DNA of 64,000 bases from Rutidosis leptorrhynchoides (taxonomy: Eukaryota > Streptophyta > Magnoliopsida > Asterales > Asteraceae). Each line of letters begins with the position of its first letter. Position 1 is the first letter of the stretch. The stretch lies in NCBI RefSeq assembly GCF_046630445.1, contig NC_092343.1, positions 138,315,501 to 138,379,500 of the forward strand, written 5' to 3'. The notes under the pieces were generated by a model. The model was given only the letters and a program-made list of their open reading frames with translations. It was not told the origin of the DNA and made no database searches. Below, piece by piece: positions 20,770 to 33,723 of the stretch. Made by a program: the position numbers and the translations under genes.

Positions 20770-22546
20770 ATCCATGATTACATCTGAAGAAAATATATAT
20801 GTAAGTATATTTTCATAAAGATTGTAACTAAAAATTCTTTTGTACAAACTGTTAATGATGAAAATATTTTAACGGGTAGGTAATACCCGAGGAATATTTA
20901 GATTTTACATTAATAAGTTACACTGTACATTCTTTCAAATCTGATTCAACAGTCATTTACTATTCTATTTACAACCACCGATATACGTATCCGTTCACCG
21001 CAAAATAACCATTCTCATTCAATTTCATATTTGAATTTTGACCTATCAGAATCCAACAAGTGGTATAATGAAGAAAACATTGGACAAAATAAAAATTTGT
21101 TAGAAACAAACGAATTAACTATGAGAAATTTTATTAAGAATCCATGCTAACAAAAATCCTAGCTAACTGTTCCTAGCTAACTGATTACATTTTATTTATC
21201 GCAGTTTATTTATTTCAATTTAATTATCGCAATTTTATTTATCGTCATTTAATTTCTGTTATTTATTTTGCGCACTTTAAATGTCGGGACACGTATACAA
21301 GGTTTTGACATATCATATCGACGCATCTATATATATTATTTGGAATAACCATTGACACTCTATATGCAGTAATGCTGGAGTTAGCTATACAGGGTTGAGG
21401 TTGATTCTCAAATAATATATATACTTTGAGTTGTGATCGAGTCTGAGACATGTACACGGGTCACGATACGTATTAATTAATTCGAATATTATATATTAAA
21501 CTATATATGAATTATTGGATTGTTACTGTGGACTATTGACTGTGGACTAATAACATTGGACAATTAAAATGAATTAAAATATTGATTATAACATATGAAA
21601 CTAAACATTTCTTCAAGTTTGCCACTTGATCTCATCTTAAACCTCATTTGTATCTCGACGATTACAATCTGCGTTCAAACCTTTCATGATTCTTGAAAAC
21701 ATCTCAATTGAGAGGATGAACCAACCGCACTTCATCCACGGAAGGAAAGATTTATGCAAATAGATATGCACCTGAAAAACTCTCGGAACCTGAGTAAACG
21801 TTTAATACGTATCTGTGCTAGCTCCTTTAGCGTTGTTATTACCGAAAATAACTTTGCAATCCCTTCCCAAAGTAGCCAATTTTGTCACAGCTTCAGCAAA
21901 TCAACTTTGAATTTCATTCGAATAAGCCTTATTATAACCATGATATATAAGTTTGCCTTACGTTATCGTTAACAGAGAACCTTTTATATTCCACCATATT
22001 ACCATCAGCGTTTAATCATCTAAAAACACAATTCTCCTGAAACCACCTCGGATTGATAATCGGTGATTCAGATATCGTTACATTTAAATGCAAAGGAAAC
22101 AAAAAAATTGTAGATGGTCTAAACGGCCAAAAGTTTGATGATAAAGAAGGGAGTGTTAGGAACGCTCGATAGAAAATTTGGTACTGAAAAAACAGTTTGT
22201 GCAAACCATGAAGGAAACCAAGGCCAAATACAAGGACTATACCATATATTCAAAGAAGCCAGGTAATTCTGGATCCGATGAAACCTTCAACGAATATCTT
22301 CCTCCGTACTCATGTTAAAATCTTGTGGAAAATCTTTCTTCATCAACCTTCGATCTTAGAAATTCTAAAATATCCTCATAAATATCTTCGATATTTCTGA
22401 AGATATTTTCATAAATATTCTCGTCTGAAATTATTTATCGCTTCGTGTTATCTGTATTACATCATAAAGGAAACTGTTAGTTTCTAAAGTCTGAAACCTT
22501 CGAATTTAAAGTATGAATATTTTTGAAGAAGTGTTGGAAACTGATG
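20770..22546 (+). mobile_element. C: non-coding internal region
   Basis: No gene visible. It holds the CGGGTAGGTAATACCCG hairpin at 20873-20889 and sequence that aligns loosely with D (reverse strand, about 34800-36480) and E (about 61790-63100). That alignment shows the three elements share an internal region and not just LTRs. Short ORFs here are not conserved. Confidence 0.6.
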
Positions 22547-22655
22547 CATGAGTTAGTATAATATAATGACACTTGATCAATGTGATTATATTATAGTAAG
22601 TCATGCTGAGTTTCTAATGGGACGTGATGATTCACAGATCATAATGTCATCACGT
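22547..22655 (+). ncRNA. C: conserved double stem-loop (SL1 and SL2)
   Basis: SL1 (22547-22605): TATAATATAAT/ATTATATTATA, a perfect 11-bp stem, flanked by partly paired CATGAGTTAG/GTAAGTCATG. Its loop contains the palindrome TTGATCAA. SL2 (22622-22655): ACGTGATGA/TCATCACGT, a perfect 9-bp stem. The same pair occurs in D, E and F with changed but still paired stems. A structural RNA signal such as dimerisation or packaging is my inference. Confidence 0.6.
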
Positions 22656-23544
22656 GCCATGTTACACGACTCTTGCATTATAATTGATCTCTAGTTATAT
22701 CAAGAACGTATTTCTTGATAGTTCTAGCTCTTTCCGTCATTTCTGGTAATTTAACCAATCAAGATTATATTATTACAATCTCTCTCTTAGAACATTTGTT
22801 ATGTTCATCCGAAATTACATACCTAAGAATTCTGGACCATTACTCGCTTGATTTAAAGTCGGGAAGGGAAAACAAAAGCATGGAGCTCTGAAATATAAAG
22901 GAGGATATAAAGCCCGATAATAACACATAAATTACAAACCGTGTATGTCAATGTTTATCGCAACATAAAGACACGGGAGAATTAAAAACACTATAACCCC
23001 AAGGGCGAAGTAGAAGAAAACAGATTCCTCCAGTGGAAGTTGGAAAAGGAGAATGATTGTTGCAATAGTAAGGATAAGGACAAGGATTAGAACTGGATTA
23101 AGCATTTTCAAAATCTTTTGGATGTATGAACTAAGAAAGAAAGTATAGGAATGGTAAGAATAATGGAACGGAAGACTTTAATTTATAATGGGAATATCAG
23201 ACAGAGTAATTGAGGTAGATCACCGTATTTAATTATAGAGATCCTAATTTCTTTACTCGCCGAAGAATCAAATCTTATAGATTTCGAAGATTTTCTTTTA
23301 ATTCCTTGAAACCCAGAAATCAACCGTGACTACGTCATCGATTAAGATGAATCTTATTTTACTCATTTCATTCTTTTGTGATAACTCCATTCGTACTCTT
23401 CGAATAATCGAATTGTTTATTCATACTACTCAACGTTGATAAAACTCTATTTATCAACTTATATTCGTCATGAAAACATTTTTATTGTTAGCCATGACAA
23501 CCACATTCAAATTTCGGGACGAAATTTCTTTAACGGGTATGTAC
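22656..23544 (+). mobile_element. C: 3' non-coding internal region and pre-LTR motifs
   Basis: No ORF. Aligns with E (about 63215-64000) and D. Ends with the 19-base palindrome AAATTTCGGGACGAAATTT (23509-23527) and TTTAACGGGTATGTAC just before the 3' LTR. Confidence 0.65.
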
Positions 23545-25850
23545 AGTGACGACCCGGAAATTTCCGACCAAATTTAAACTTAATCTTTATATGATTTTGA
23601 TTCGATAAGCAAAGTCTGTTAAACTGAGTCTACAAATTGTTGAACTATTTAAATAGATTCATTTATACCTTTGACTATCTCCGACGATTCACGAACCATT
23701 ATTTGTAAATAGATAAATATATATGAATAAGTAAATATAAATAATTATGCATAAGAATATTAATAAACTACTATATACAATTTGTTATAAATAAATATGT
23801 AAATTAATATAAGATATAATAAAATTTATTATAAAAGAGAAGATATAAAGTATGTTATATATATATAAGTAATTTCGAAGTTATTTAGTAAACAACGGAA
23901 ACGCTCGTTTGTTATTCAATTGTTAGTAAACGAGTTAAAAGGGAATTTATGTGATTTTAAAATAAACGGTGATCCGAAAAATGAGTTCTATAAATTTTAG
24001 GCTTATGAAAAATTTATTTAGGAACTATTTGTTAAGTTTTAACACTTTTCATATTTTACCCATAATTGAGAGGGACTGTTGATGTAATTTTTATTTAAAA
24101 AATTAATGATCGAATTTTATACAATAATGATTAAAATAAATAAATATATTTAATGTAATAATTTGGGATTTTTCAGTGTACTTTTATCTGTCACTGATTA
24201 ACGATGGAGCATGAAATATGAAATATTGCTCTAGATGTCGACTGAATAATTACGAACACCCGATGGCTTCACTGTATCGCATGTTTATTATATTTCGAAT
24301 ATTTACATTATCAACTAGTTGATATTGATATTAATATAGTATATGAGATATGATACATGACAACCAGGCAACATTCACATTCACACTCTAATTCTATTTT
24401 TCCTTCTTGATTGGTACTAGTTCCTGCTTTCTATCTAATCACTAACACAACATCACTATCTAAAACTATAATATATACATATACATGTAAGCACCCACCG
24501 AGAGTCACTCAACCACTCTATATTCTTTCCAACTAAAACTTATAATACTAATACTTTAACCTATTAAAAATTCCTTTCATTGTATTTGTTCTCAAAAGTG
24601 AATGTAACATTACGACAATTAATTGACGTCTTTCTACTCCTCATTCCTTTAGCTATTTTATTTATCATCATTTTTTGATTACAAGTTCTTCATTCTTCTT
24701 CTCAACAACGATCAATGTATCCCGCTTGAATTTTGACAAGCTTGTTGGAGGTCTCTCGATCTCGTGAATCAAGTTCAAACCCATGAACAAATCTCCATTT
24801 AAAACACTCACTATCGAGACAACCATCTAATGATTTTGTCTTTCGGAACACCATTAAACCATCATCTTCGAACACAACTTCGATCAACAAAACCACTTCG
24901 AACTATCACCTTTAATACTACTGTTTTGCTGTGATATTAGACACACCACGAACACCTTCTCCTTCATCACAACAACATCACATCCTCATTCGAAGTTACT
25001 GCAGCTTCTGTGAATCGTTTCTGTTTAAACATCATCAAACCATCACTCTCGTGGTCTTGTGATCACCATAACCACCAACCCTTTTTCCCCTATATGTTTT
25101 CATTTAAATCGCCATTCCCGCCATCATCTTCACCAATGACCACCACAATAAAACAACCCAAAAACCCAAAAACCTATGATTGATATTACAAATTGAAAAC
25201 CCATTTTTTTACTGCAAATACAACAAACCCATTTAAACCATAGATCACCATCACAGCCGCTACAATGATATTTCTAAAGCTCGACTTTTATTGTTTCTCT
25301 TTCATAACCTAGACCAATCTCGCAGGTTTTTCTGTTCCTATTAACTCCATAATTGTTTTCTTTCGAACTGCTTCTGCATTCTCCTGTTTTCCGTTTATGG
25401 CTCCAACCAAAACCACACTTTAGTGATGATAAACAACGAATAAAATAATGATGAAGATGATGAGTTTGTAGGGGAGAAAGAAGGACACGTTGATGATGAG
25501 TAATCTACGATTTACTCAAATTGTTTTCCTCTTGTTGGCCGACAAGTTTAACTAATGAAACCCTTTATTTATTTTAAGATGTTACTCGACTTTTGATTAA
25601 ACAACCAACGACGTCCCACTAGTTGATATTTTGGGCTTTGTATTGGGCTTCTACGTTTCTGTTTGTTGTGAAGTGATCCATATTTTTCTTCGATTGGGCT
25701 GAGCAAACGAGGACAAGGGAATGGGTAGAGTAATTGGGCCGTGAACCATCATTTAATTATTAGGATTATGATTTTAAGTAATAAAGAAGAGGATGGTCGA
25801 TTGGTGGTTAAATAAGTTCATTCCGGGAATTAAAACAGAAATTAATAAGT

Positions 25851-25914
25851 AGGGCAGTTGTTGGACGTATTTGTGGGAAAGGAGAGGTCGCGGGTTCGAG
25901 TCCCGTCGCGGGCA
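25851..25914 (+). other. C: tRNA-like segment with consensus B box (3' LTR copy)
   Basis: Same segment as 18121-18184 but with the canonical B box GGTTCGAGTCC at 25893-25903, suggesting the ancestral LTR had an intact B box. Confidence 0.5.
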
Positions 25915-25950
25915 TATTATTTTTTTAGCCTATTTTGAGGTAGTTACTTA

Positions 25951-25952
25951 TC

Positions 25953-25988
<36 letters not shown>

Positions 25989-26180
25989 GTTATTATTATT
26001 ATTAACATGGATATTATTATTTTAGATATTATAGTTATTATCATTATTATTATCATTCTTATTATTAAAAAGTATTAAAAATATTATTTTTAATAAGATT
26101 GCCTTTATTATTAAAACTATCACTAGTATTATCATTTTTATCATTATAAGTATTATCATTTTTATTATCATTATTATTAT
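25951..26180 (+). repeat. ATT-rich microsatellite of the C 3' LTR
   Basis: Interrupted ATT/TTA repeats (25951-26003), then ATTATC and ATTATTATC variants to about 26180. Shorter than the 5' LTR counterpart. Confidence 0.85.
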
Positions 26181-27395
26181 AACAAATAAATATTTTGAAC
26201 ATAAAGGTATACTTATTACATATACTATATTAACACTACATATTTTTTTTTTTAATATTACTATCTATAATTTTATATATAATTAATTTACGTATGGTAT
26301 AAATATATATTTTAACATAATCATATATATATAAATATTAATTTTGATACATTAAGTATATATAAAAATTATAATAAATGATATTTATATATACATATTC
26401 TAATTAAAATACTTTAATAAGAATTGGATATATATAAATATTAAATATGATTATAATATTTGTTTACTATTATTATATGTGTTAATATTACTTGATAAAT
26501 AATTGATATAGGTTCGTGAATCCGAGATCAACCCTGCATTGTTCAATATCGTCACATGTATTTTTACTACAAAATACAGTATAGTGAGTTTCATTACTCC
26601 CTTTTTAAATGCTTTTGCAATATATATTTTTGAGACTGAGAATACATGCGCTTTTATAAATGTTTTACGAAATAGACACAAGTAATCGAAACTATATTAT
26701 ATGATTGAATGATCGAAGTCGATTATGCCCCTTTTAGCTTGGTAGCCTAAGAATTAGGGAACAGACCCCCTAATTGACACGAATCCTAAAGGTAGATCTA
26801 CGGGAACTAACAATCCCCATTCTGGAATTTAAAATGCTTTAGTACTTCGATTTTATCATGTCCGATGGGTGTCCCGGAATGATGGGGATATTCTATATGC
26901 ATCTTGTTAATGTCGGTTACCAGGTGTTCAATCCATTTGAATGATTATTTTTGTCTCTATGCATGGGATGTATGTTTATGAGAAATGGAAATATGAAATT
27001 TTGTGTTCTATTAAAAATTATGAAATGATTATTTATGATAAACTAATGAACTCACCAACCTTTTGGTTGACACTTGAAAGCATGTTTATTCTCAGGTATG
27101 AAAGAAACTTTTCGCTGTGCATTTGCTCATTTTATAGATATTACTTGGAGTCATTCATGACATATTTCAAAAGACGTTGCATTCGAGTCGTTGAGTTCAT
27201 CAAGATTATTATTAAGTCAATTATAGTTGGATGTATTATGAAATGGTATGCATATCGTCAACTTTCGATGTAATGAAAGTTTGTCTTTTCAAAACAAATG
27301 CAATGTTTGTAAAATGTATCATATAGAGGTCAAGTACCTCGAGATGTAACCAAATGTAATGTATTCGTCCAGATGGATTAGGATGGGTCCCTTCA

Positions 27396-27400
27396 TAACT
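27396..27400. repeat. Right target-site duplication of C (TAACT)
   Basis: Repeats 2704-2708; A2 LTR sequence resumes here. Confidence 0.93.
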
Positions 27401-29462
27401 ATCTTAATTCGAGTAATAATCTTACTTGAACTTGTTTTTATGTTATGATTCTATTTCAAGAACTTCCAAGCCATCAAAGATCCTTTGAAGCTCAAGTTAT
27501 TTTTCATCATTTTCAGTAGGTTTACCTACTAAACTTGAGGTAGTAATGATGTTCATAACATCATTGGATTCATATATGTATAACTATCTTATTCGAAGAT
27601 TTGAACATGTTATCACTAGAACATAGTTTAGTTAATTCTAAACTTGTTAGCAAACAAAAGTTAATCCTTCTAACTTGACTTTTAAAATCAACTAAACACA
27701 TGTTCTATATCTATATGATATGCTAACTTAATTATTTAAAACCTGAAAACACGAAAAACACCGTAAAACTGGATATACGCAGTCGTAGTAACACCGCGGG
27801 CTGTTTTGGGTTAGTTAATTAAAAACTATGATAAACTTTGATTTAAAAGTTGTTCTTCTGGGAAAATGATTTTTCTTATGAACATGAAACTATATTCAAA
27901 AATCATGGTTAAACTCAAAGTGGACGTCGTTCTTTCGACAGAAATGATTACCTTTACAAAAACGACTTGTAACCTATTTTTATGACTGTAAACTTATACT
28001 TTTTCTGTTTATATTCATAAACTTAAGATCAATATGAAACCATAGCAACTTGAAACACTCAAAACGGATTTAAAACGAAGAAGTTATGGGTAAAACAAGA
28101 TTGGATATTTTTGCTTGTTGTAACTACGTGAAAATTGGTAACAAATCTATATTAGTCATATCCTAGCTAACTCATATTGTATTATACATGTATTCTAATA
28201 TATTATGTAATCTTGGGATACCATAGACACGTATGCAAATGTTTTGACATATCATATCGACCCATGTATATATATTTTTTGGAACAACCATAGACACTCT
28301 ATATGCAGTAATGTTCGAGCTAGCTATACAGGGTTGAGGTTGATTCCAAAAATATATATACTTTGAGTTGTGATCTAGCCTGAGACGTGTATACACTGGG
28401 TCATGGATTGATTCAAGATAATATATATCGATTTATTTCTGTACATCTAATTGTGGACAACTAGTTGTAGGTTACTAACGAGGACAGCTGACTTAATAAA
28501 CTTAAAACAATAAAACGTATTAAAAATGTTGTAAATATATTTTAAACATACTTTGATATATATGTACATATTTGTTATAGGTTCGTGAATCGACCAGTGG
28601 CCAAATCTTACTTCCCGACGAAGTAAAAATATGTGAAAGTGAGTTATAGTCCCACTTTTAAAATCTAATATTTTGGGATGAGAATACATGCAATTTTATA
28701 AATGTTTTATGAAATAGACACAAGTAAATGAAACTACATTATATGGGTGAATGATCGAAGCCGAATATGCCCCTTTTTAGCTTGGTAGCCTAAGAATTTT
28801 GGAACAGACCCCCAAATTGACGCGAATCCTAAAGATAGATCTATCGGGCCCAACAAGCCCCATTCTGGAATTTGGAATGCTTTAGTACTTCAAAATTATC
28901 ATGTCCGATGGGTGCCTCGGAATGATAGGGATATTCTATATGCGTCTTGTTAATGTCGGTTACCAGGTGTTCACCATATGAATGAATTTTATCTCTATGT
29001 ATGGGATGTATATTGAAATATGAAATCTTGTGGTCTATTATTATGATTTGATAATATATAGGTTAAACCTATAACTCACCAACATTTTTGTTGATGTTTT
29101 AAGCATGTTTATTCTCAGGTGATTATTAAAAGCTTCCGCTGTTGCATACTAAAATAAGGACAAGATTTGGAGTCCATGCTTGTATGATATTGTGTAAAAA
29201 CTGCATTCAAGAAACTTATTTTTGATGTAATATATTCTTATTATAAACCATTATGTAATGGTCTTGTGTAAACGGTATATTTTAGATTATCATTATTTGA
29301 TAATCTACGTAATGCTTTTTAAACCTTTATCGATAAAATAAAGGTTATTGTTGTTTTGAAAATGAATGCAGTCTTTGAAAAACATCTCATATAGAGGTCA
29401 AAACTTCGCGACGAAATCAATTAATATGGAACGTTTATATTCAATATGAACGGGACATTTCA
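27401..29462 (+). mobile_element. A2: 3' LTR, second part
   Basis: Aligns with about 5400-7471 of the A LTR at clearly lower identity, with small deletions. One of these removes the segment before GGACGTCGTTC near 27920. It ends GGGACATTTCA at 29462. The following TGAAC is the expected target duplication, but the left end of A2 is outside the window. Confidence 0.9.
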
Positions 29463-30022
29463 TGAACTGTGTGAATGGAATGAGAGGCTTAACCTAAATG
29501 AAGAACATCATACTTTATATACCCCTGATTTTAAGTTAACCGTACAGTCCACTTAAGTCACTCGTACGGTTGATGCCTCAACCGTACGATTGGGTACTCA
29601 CTTGTGTGGTTCACATCAGGTTCATAACTTGGACACAGCTCAATACAACCGTACGTATGAGCTTGTCACTCGTACGAGTGGTGCTTCACTCGTGCGTGTG
29701 ACTATGTCTAAACTAGGTCAATATGCTTTCTCTTGTACCTGTGTTCTAGTCTTACATATATCCCCAGACTTACAAACATAAATAACAAGTTTAAGCAATC
29801 ATTCACAGTTCACGGTTACATAGTATCTGAAACATACAAACAAGGACTCATAGATGCCTGGGGACTTAACCAAATGCACTAACAACTCACCCTAGGACCT
29901 AGACCAGCTATTACATCAATGTTTACAAAATATAAAATGTTTCAGTACATCATCAGAATTCCCTGCACTAAGAATAGAAACGTAAACAACACGGACACTA
30001 ACACTGGCTGCATCTTCAATCT
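29463..30022 (-). mobile_element. G: copia element, region 3' of ORF3
   Basis: No gene. From about 29540 to 29710 it carries a cluster of CGTACG-containing motifs (ACCGTACGATTGG, ACTCGTACGAGTGG and variants) like the larger cluster at 43065-43985. I could not identify a clear 3' LTR of G; it may be cut off by A2. Confidence 0.5.
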
Positions 30023-30807
30023 TCAAACTCTGTCTTGACTTGAACCTTCAATATCACTTTGCTTGGTCAGAAAGGCGTGATAGAAATCAATAACTCTTTG
30101 GTACTTTAACGCTTGTTCTCTGTTTTCTTCCCTGAAAGTAATATGATTAGCATGCAACACACTAATGTCAAATCTCGACAAGTTTCTCAGCCACATAGGG
30201 TCTAAAACCCTAACAGTATCCAGCTATTTGCTTCCTTCTTCTCTCGCCGAACAAATCACGGCTTCCTCTGACAAATCATCGTAGAACCACCACTTGAAGT
30301 TAATACAGAAGTCTTGAGGCATAGGTTTCATTGGCAGTTTCTTCATGAATTTGGCTGGCTTGAATCTCATAATCTTGATTGGTTTACCGGCCGCATCAGT
30401 TCTAGAAGAATCATGTCGATAGCTAGCTGCAGTGGACCTAAACATATCCCATTTCCTAGTTTTAAATTCACTCCTAAGTTTTCTCTGGAACCAACCAGAT
30501 AGCTTATTCTCTTCTGCGTTTAGAATCTTCAACTGTGCCAATTGCCTAATCTTGAAATAAGGTAAAGTCTTAAAATGACTTGGTTTTTCTAGATATTCAA
30601 CTCTACCTTCTTTCTTAACAGCAAAACAACCGATATCCTTGAAGAATCCCCAGCTGAGAATCTTCCCCTTCGTAAACCTCTTGGTGTTCTTGTTCTTCTC
30701 ATAGAAACTGACGAACTTGGGATCAAGTTCTGGCTTCTTGACCTTCTCGAGACCCTTGACCTTCTCCTTCCACCAACTCTGACGATCAACATCTACATTC
30801 TCGTCTC
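30023..30807 (-). pseudogene. G: ORF3 (downstream ORF of Sirevirus-like copia), C-terminal part
   Basis: Read on the minus strand from the D target site. The frame RDENVDVDRQSWWKEK... runs to a TAG at 30224-30226, then continues in frame (LDTVRVLDPMWLRNL) to TGA at 30023-30025. It is rich in Lys and aromatic residues, with no recognised domain, and matches the idea of an envelope-like or unknown third ORF found after pol in some Sireviruses. The reading frame appears to continue directly from 40635 once D and one TSD copy are ignored. The longer ORF reaching 30928 is only read-through into the D LTR. Confidence 0.7.
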
Positions 30808-30812
30808 TGGAC
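30808..30812. repeat. Left target-site duplication of D (TGGAC)
   Basis: TGGAC is repeated at 40630-40634. Confidence 0.95.
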
Positions 30813-33687
30813 TGAGACGACCCGACCCAATCCATAGGGACGAATACAATAACATATGATAACATTGCGAGGTACTTGACCTCTATATGATACATTTTAC
30901 AAACGTTGCATTTATTCTTAAAAGGCAAACTATCATTACATCAATATTTGACATTTTCGTCTAACATTTCATAATATCCAAATGACCTAATCTGTCATTT
31001 ACTTATTTATATTCTCTATTGAACTCCAATGACTCGAATGCAACGTCTTTGTATCATGGCTTAAAAGGTCCCAAGTAGTATCCTTAACATGAGCTAATGC
31101 ACAGCGGAAGACTTAATTCATACCTGAGAATAACATGCTTTAAAACGTCAACATAAAGTTGGTGAGATATATAGGTTTGATGCTAGCAGCGTTATAACAA
31201 TGGAACACAAGATTTCATATATAAACATTTTAATAAAAATATTCTAAGTGGTTGAGCACTTGGTAACCATACTTAACATTTAATCACGTCGCATATTCCC
31301 TTTATTATGAAATCTTACTACACCGTACCAAGGTGTAGTCACGAAACGAAGTACTGTGCAACCGTTGAATACTGGTCGTCCAGTCCGGTTGGGGTTGTCA
31401 GGCCCGATAGATCTATCAACAGGATTCGCGTTTACAATACCGCTGTAAATATTAGTTACCAAGCTACAGGGAAGTATGCCAGTGGTACAACTCAACGTAG
31501 AATATATTTTTCAGTTACTTGTGTCCATAGCGTAAAACATAAAATACATGTATTCTCATCCCGAAATATTTAGAGTTTAAAAGTGGGACTATATACTCAC
31601 TTTTGTCTTGAAGATATGTAATTTCGACTTGGTCTCCGATTGATATCACGAACCTATCCATATATAATATATCAATACCTTTTCTTTTTAAACAATCGTC
31701 ACATATATATACTTATAATACTTTTAATACTTTTAATAATTCCTTAGTCCGTAGTTAGCAGTCCGATGTTAGTAATTCAATTTTAATGGTTCATATTTAG
31801 TTGTTTAATAAACCCCCAATGAAATAAATAAAACCCCCATCGTATGTGTATTGGTCGAGATTAATCTTGACCCATGGTACCGGTGTTGTCAAATGACGTG
31901 TTGCGTACATAAAGTACCGGTGTTGTCAAATGACGTGTTGCGTACAATCATGGGATCTTATGATTAATCTTCTCGTATTGTTTACGGGTGATCCTGAACC
32001 ATATAAAATTAAATTATGAGTACATATGTATAAAATATCATGTTACTTTAGGAAGATGTGATTTATTTAATTTTCTCCAATTATTTTCGTGGCTAAACTA
32101 GTCTTGGATATCCGATTTTGTTTTGGTCATAATTTCTTCGTTACAACTCCGTTTTCGTTGATTCAACTTTCCACTTCCTTGGATCGAGTCCCTCTTTAAG
32201 AATATGAACTGTAAATACCTTAGTTTGTATTCGAAATCATAGGTCATAGGTCAAATTTTGGTGAAACTTATGAAGTTAATCATTTTTGTTACAAAAACAT
32301 CATTTAATGACCATTTTTCTAAAAATACTTATACTATGAATTAAATCATGAAATTTTTATGTGTTAACATATTCATAAGAAATATCATTTTTCCAGAATA
32401 TAAACCTCCAATTCAAAGTTCAAGATGGTTTTTAATTATCCAACCCAAAACAGCCCCCGGTTGCACTCCGACGTCATAAAAACAGTTTTTTAAGGTATTC
32501 TTTGAAAAATAAAGTTATACCTTGTTAAATTAGCATATATTTAAGTTATATTACAGGTCTTGAAGTATTTTAAAAGTTAAGTTAGAAGGATCTATTTAGT
32601 TTGCAAACAAGTTTGAAATCATTCAAACTATGTTTTTGTTGTTAAAATTGTATACCATACAATAAGATAGCTATATATATATGAATCGAATAAGGTTATG
32701 AACAAAGTTACTACCTCAAGTTACTTGGACAAGATTGCTGTAAAAGAGGAGTAAAAACCTAGAACCAAAAGAGTGATGAAATTGGATGAAAGATTGGAAG
32801 CAACTTAAGACATAAACTTGAATTGAAAGTTGTATTTTTGTAGTGTTTTTGTTGATCTTTTTATGGTGGTGTTTAAGGTGATTCTTGAGAGGATTTTTGC
32901 TGGAGTTCTTAGAGAGACATGAGGCTAGTAAGTGTGTGTGTTTAGCTAGAGAAATGATGTTCCAAAAATTGAAAATGTATGCATGTATTTATGGTGGTGT
33001 AAAAGGTGTATAAATTTGTAATTTTGTGAAAAGATCTTTTAATCATGTGAAATTGTCATACTAAATAACAAAAGTAGTTACCTTATACATAAGGCATGAA
33101 CAAGGGCTGGTTGGTGGTGATTTGATGTGTATATACCAATAGTAAATACGTATAGAAGCTAGGTATGATACGAGTACATATACTCTAGATATACGTATAG
33201 AAATCTTGTGAAAAATGGAATGAGGATTCAAATATAGCTATCTTTTGTGAATATACTTATATTGTTTTATGTATTTAAGTCTTTAAAAGTGATTAAATAC
33301 ATTATATATACGATATATGTATAAACATTATAGGTCGTAAGTATTTATGTCAAATAACGTTACGTATAGTTATCGTTTTGAAAGCTTAAGTTAGTAGTTT
33401 CAAAATATACTTATAACTTATTGTTATTAATACAAAATGAGATATTTAAACATCCTTAAATCATGTTAAATATGTATATATACATATATATACACAAACG
33501 TATAATTAACATATATTGTATAGTTCGTGATATCATCGGTCAAACTAGACGGTTAAACGTTATGTAAAACTCTTTTCAAAATCATAAATCTCAACAATTT
33601 AGATTGCTTATCATGTTGGTAAGTTTTAATTTATGTAAATATTAATCTTATAAGTGTAAAACGATCGGAAAAATCCGGGTCGTTACA
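30813..33687 (-). mobile_element. D: 3' LTR
   Basis: On the minus strand it starts TGTAACGACCCGGATTTTTC at 33687 and ends GGGTCGTCTCA at 30813. It contains a 33-base tandem duplication (31877-31946). ORFs inside recur in the other LTR and show no coding features. Confidence 0.95.
31877..31946. repeat. D LTR: two copies of a 33-bp repeat, period 37
   Basis: GTACCGGTGTTGTCAAATGA... occurs at 31877-31909 and 31914-31946 without change; the other LTR has it at 38819-38851 and 38856-38888. The duplication therefore predates the insertion of D. Confidence 0.92.
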
Positions 33688-33723
33688 GTACCCACCCGTT
33701 AAAGAAATTTCGTCCCGAAATTT
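33688..33723 (-). promoter_or_regulatory. D: pre-LTR palindrome and putative plus-strand priming motif
   Basis: On the minus strand AAATTTCGGGACGAAATTT (33723-33705) is followed by CTTTAACGGGTGGGTAC up to the LTR. Identical palindrome to A, A2 and C. Confidence 0.62.

Larger units (their letters stand above)
23545..27395 (+). mobile_element. C: 3' LTR
   Basis: An uninterrupted LTR copy of 3,851 bp, the reference for reconstructing the split 5' LTR (3,895 bp without A). Its first bases are AGTGACGACC instead of TGTGACGACC, so the terminal TG has mutated. It contains GACCCGGAAATTTCCG, with a perfect 12-bp palindrome CGGAAATTTCCG. It ends CCCTTCA at 27395. Confidence 0.94.

Noticed and set aside
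30224..30928. 234-codon ORF taken as one protein
   Set aside because: The first 39 or so residues are D LTR read-through; only the part below 30808 belongs to G ORF3.
31307..31573. 88-codon ORF, identical at 38249-38515
   Set aside because: Antisense to the D element inside its LTRs; identical only because the LTRs are nearly identical.
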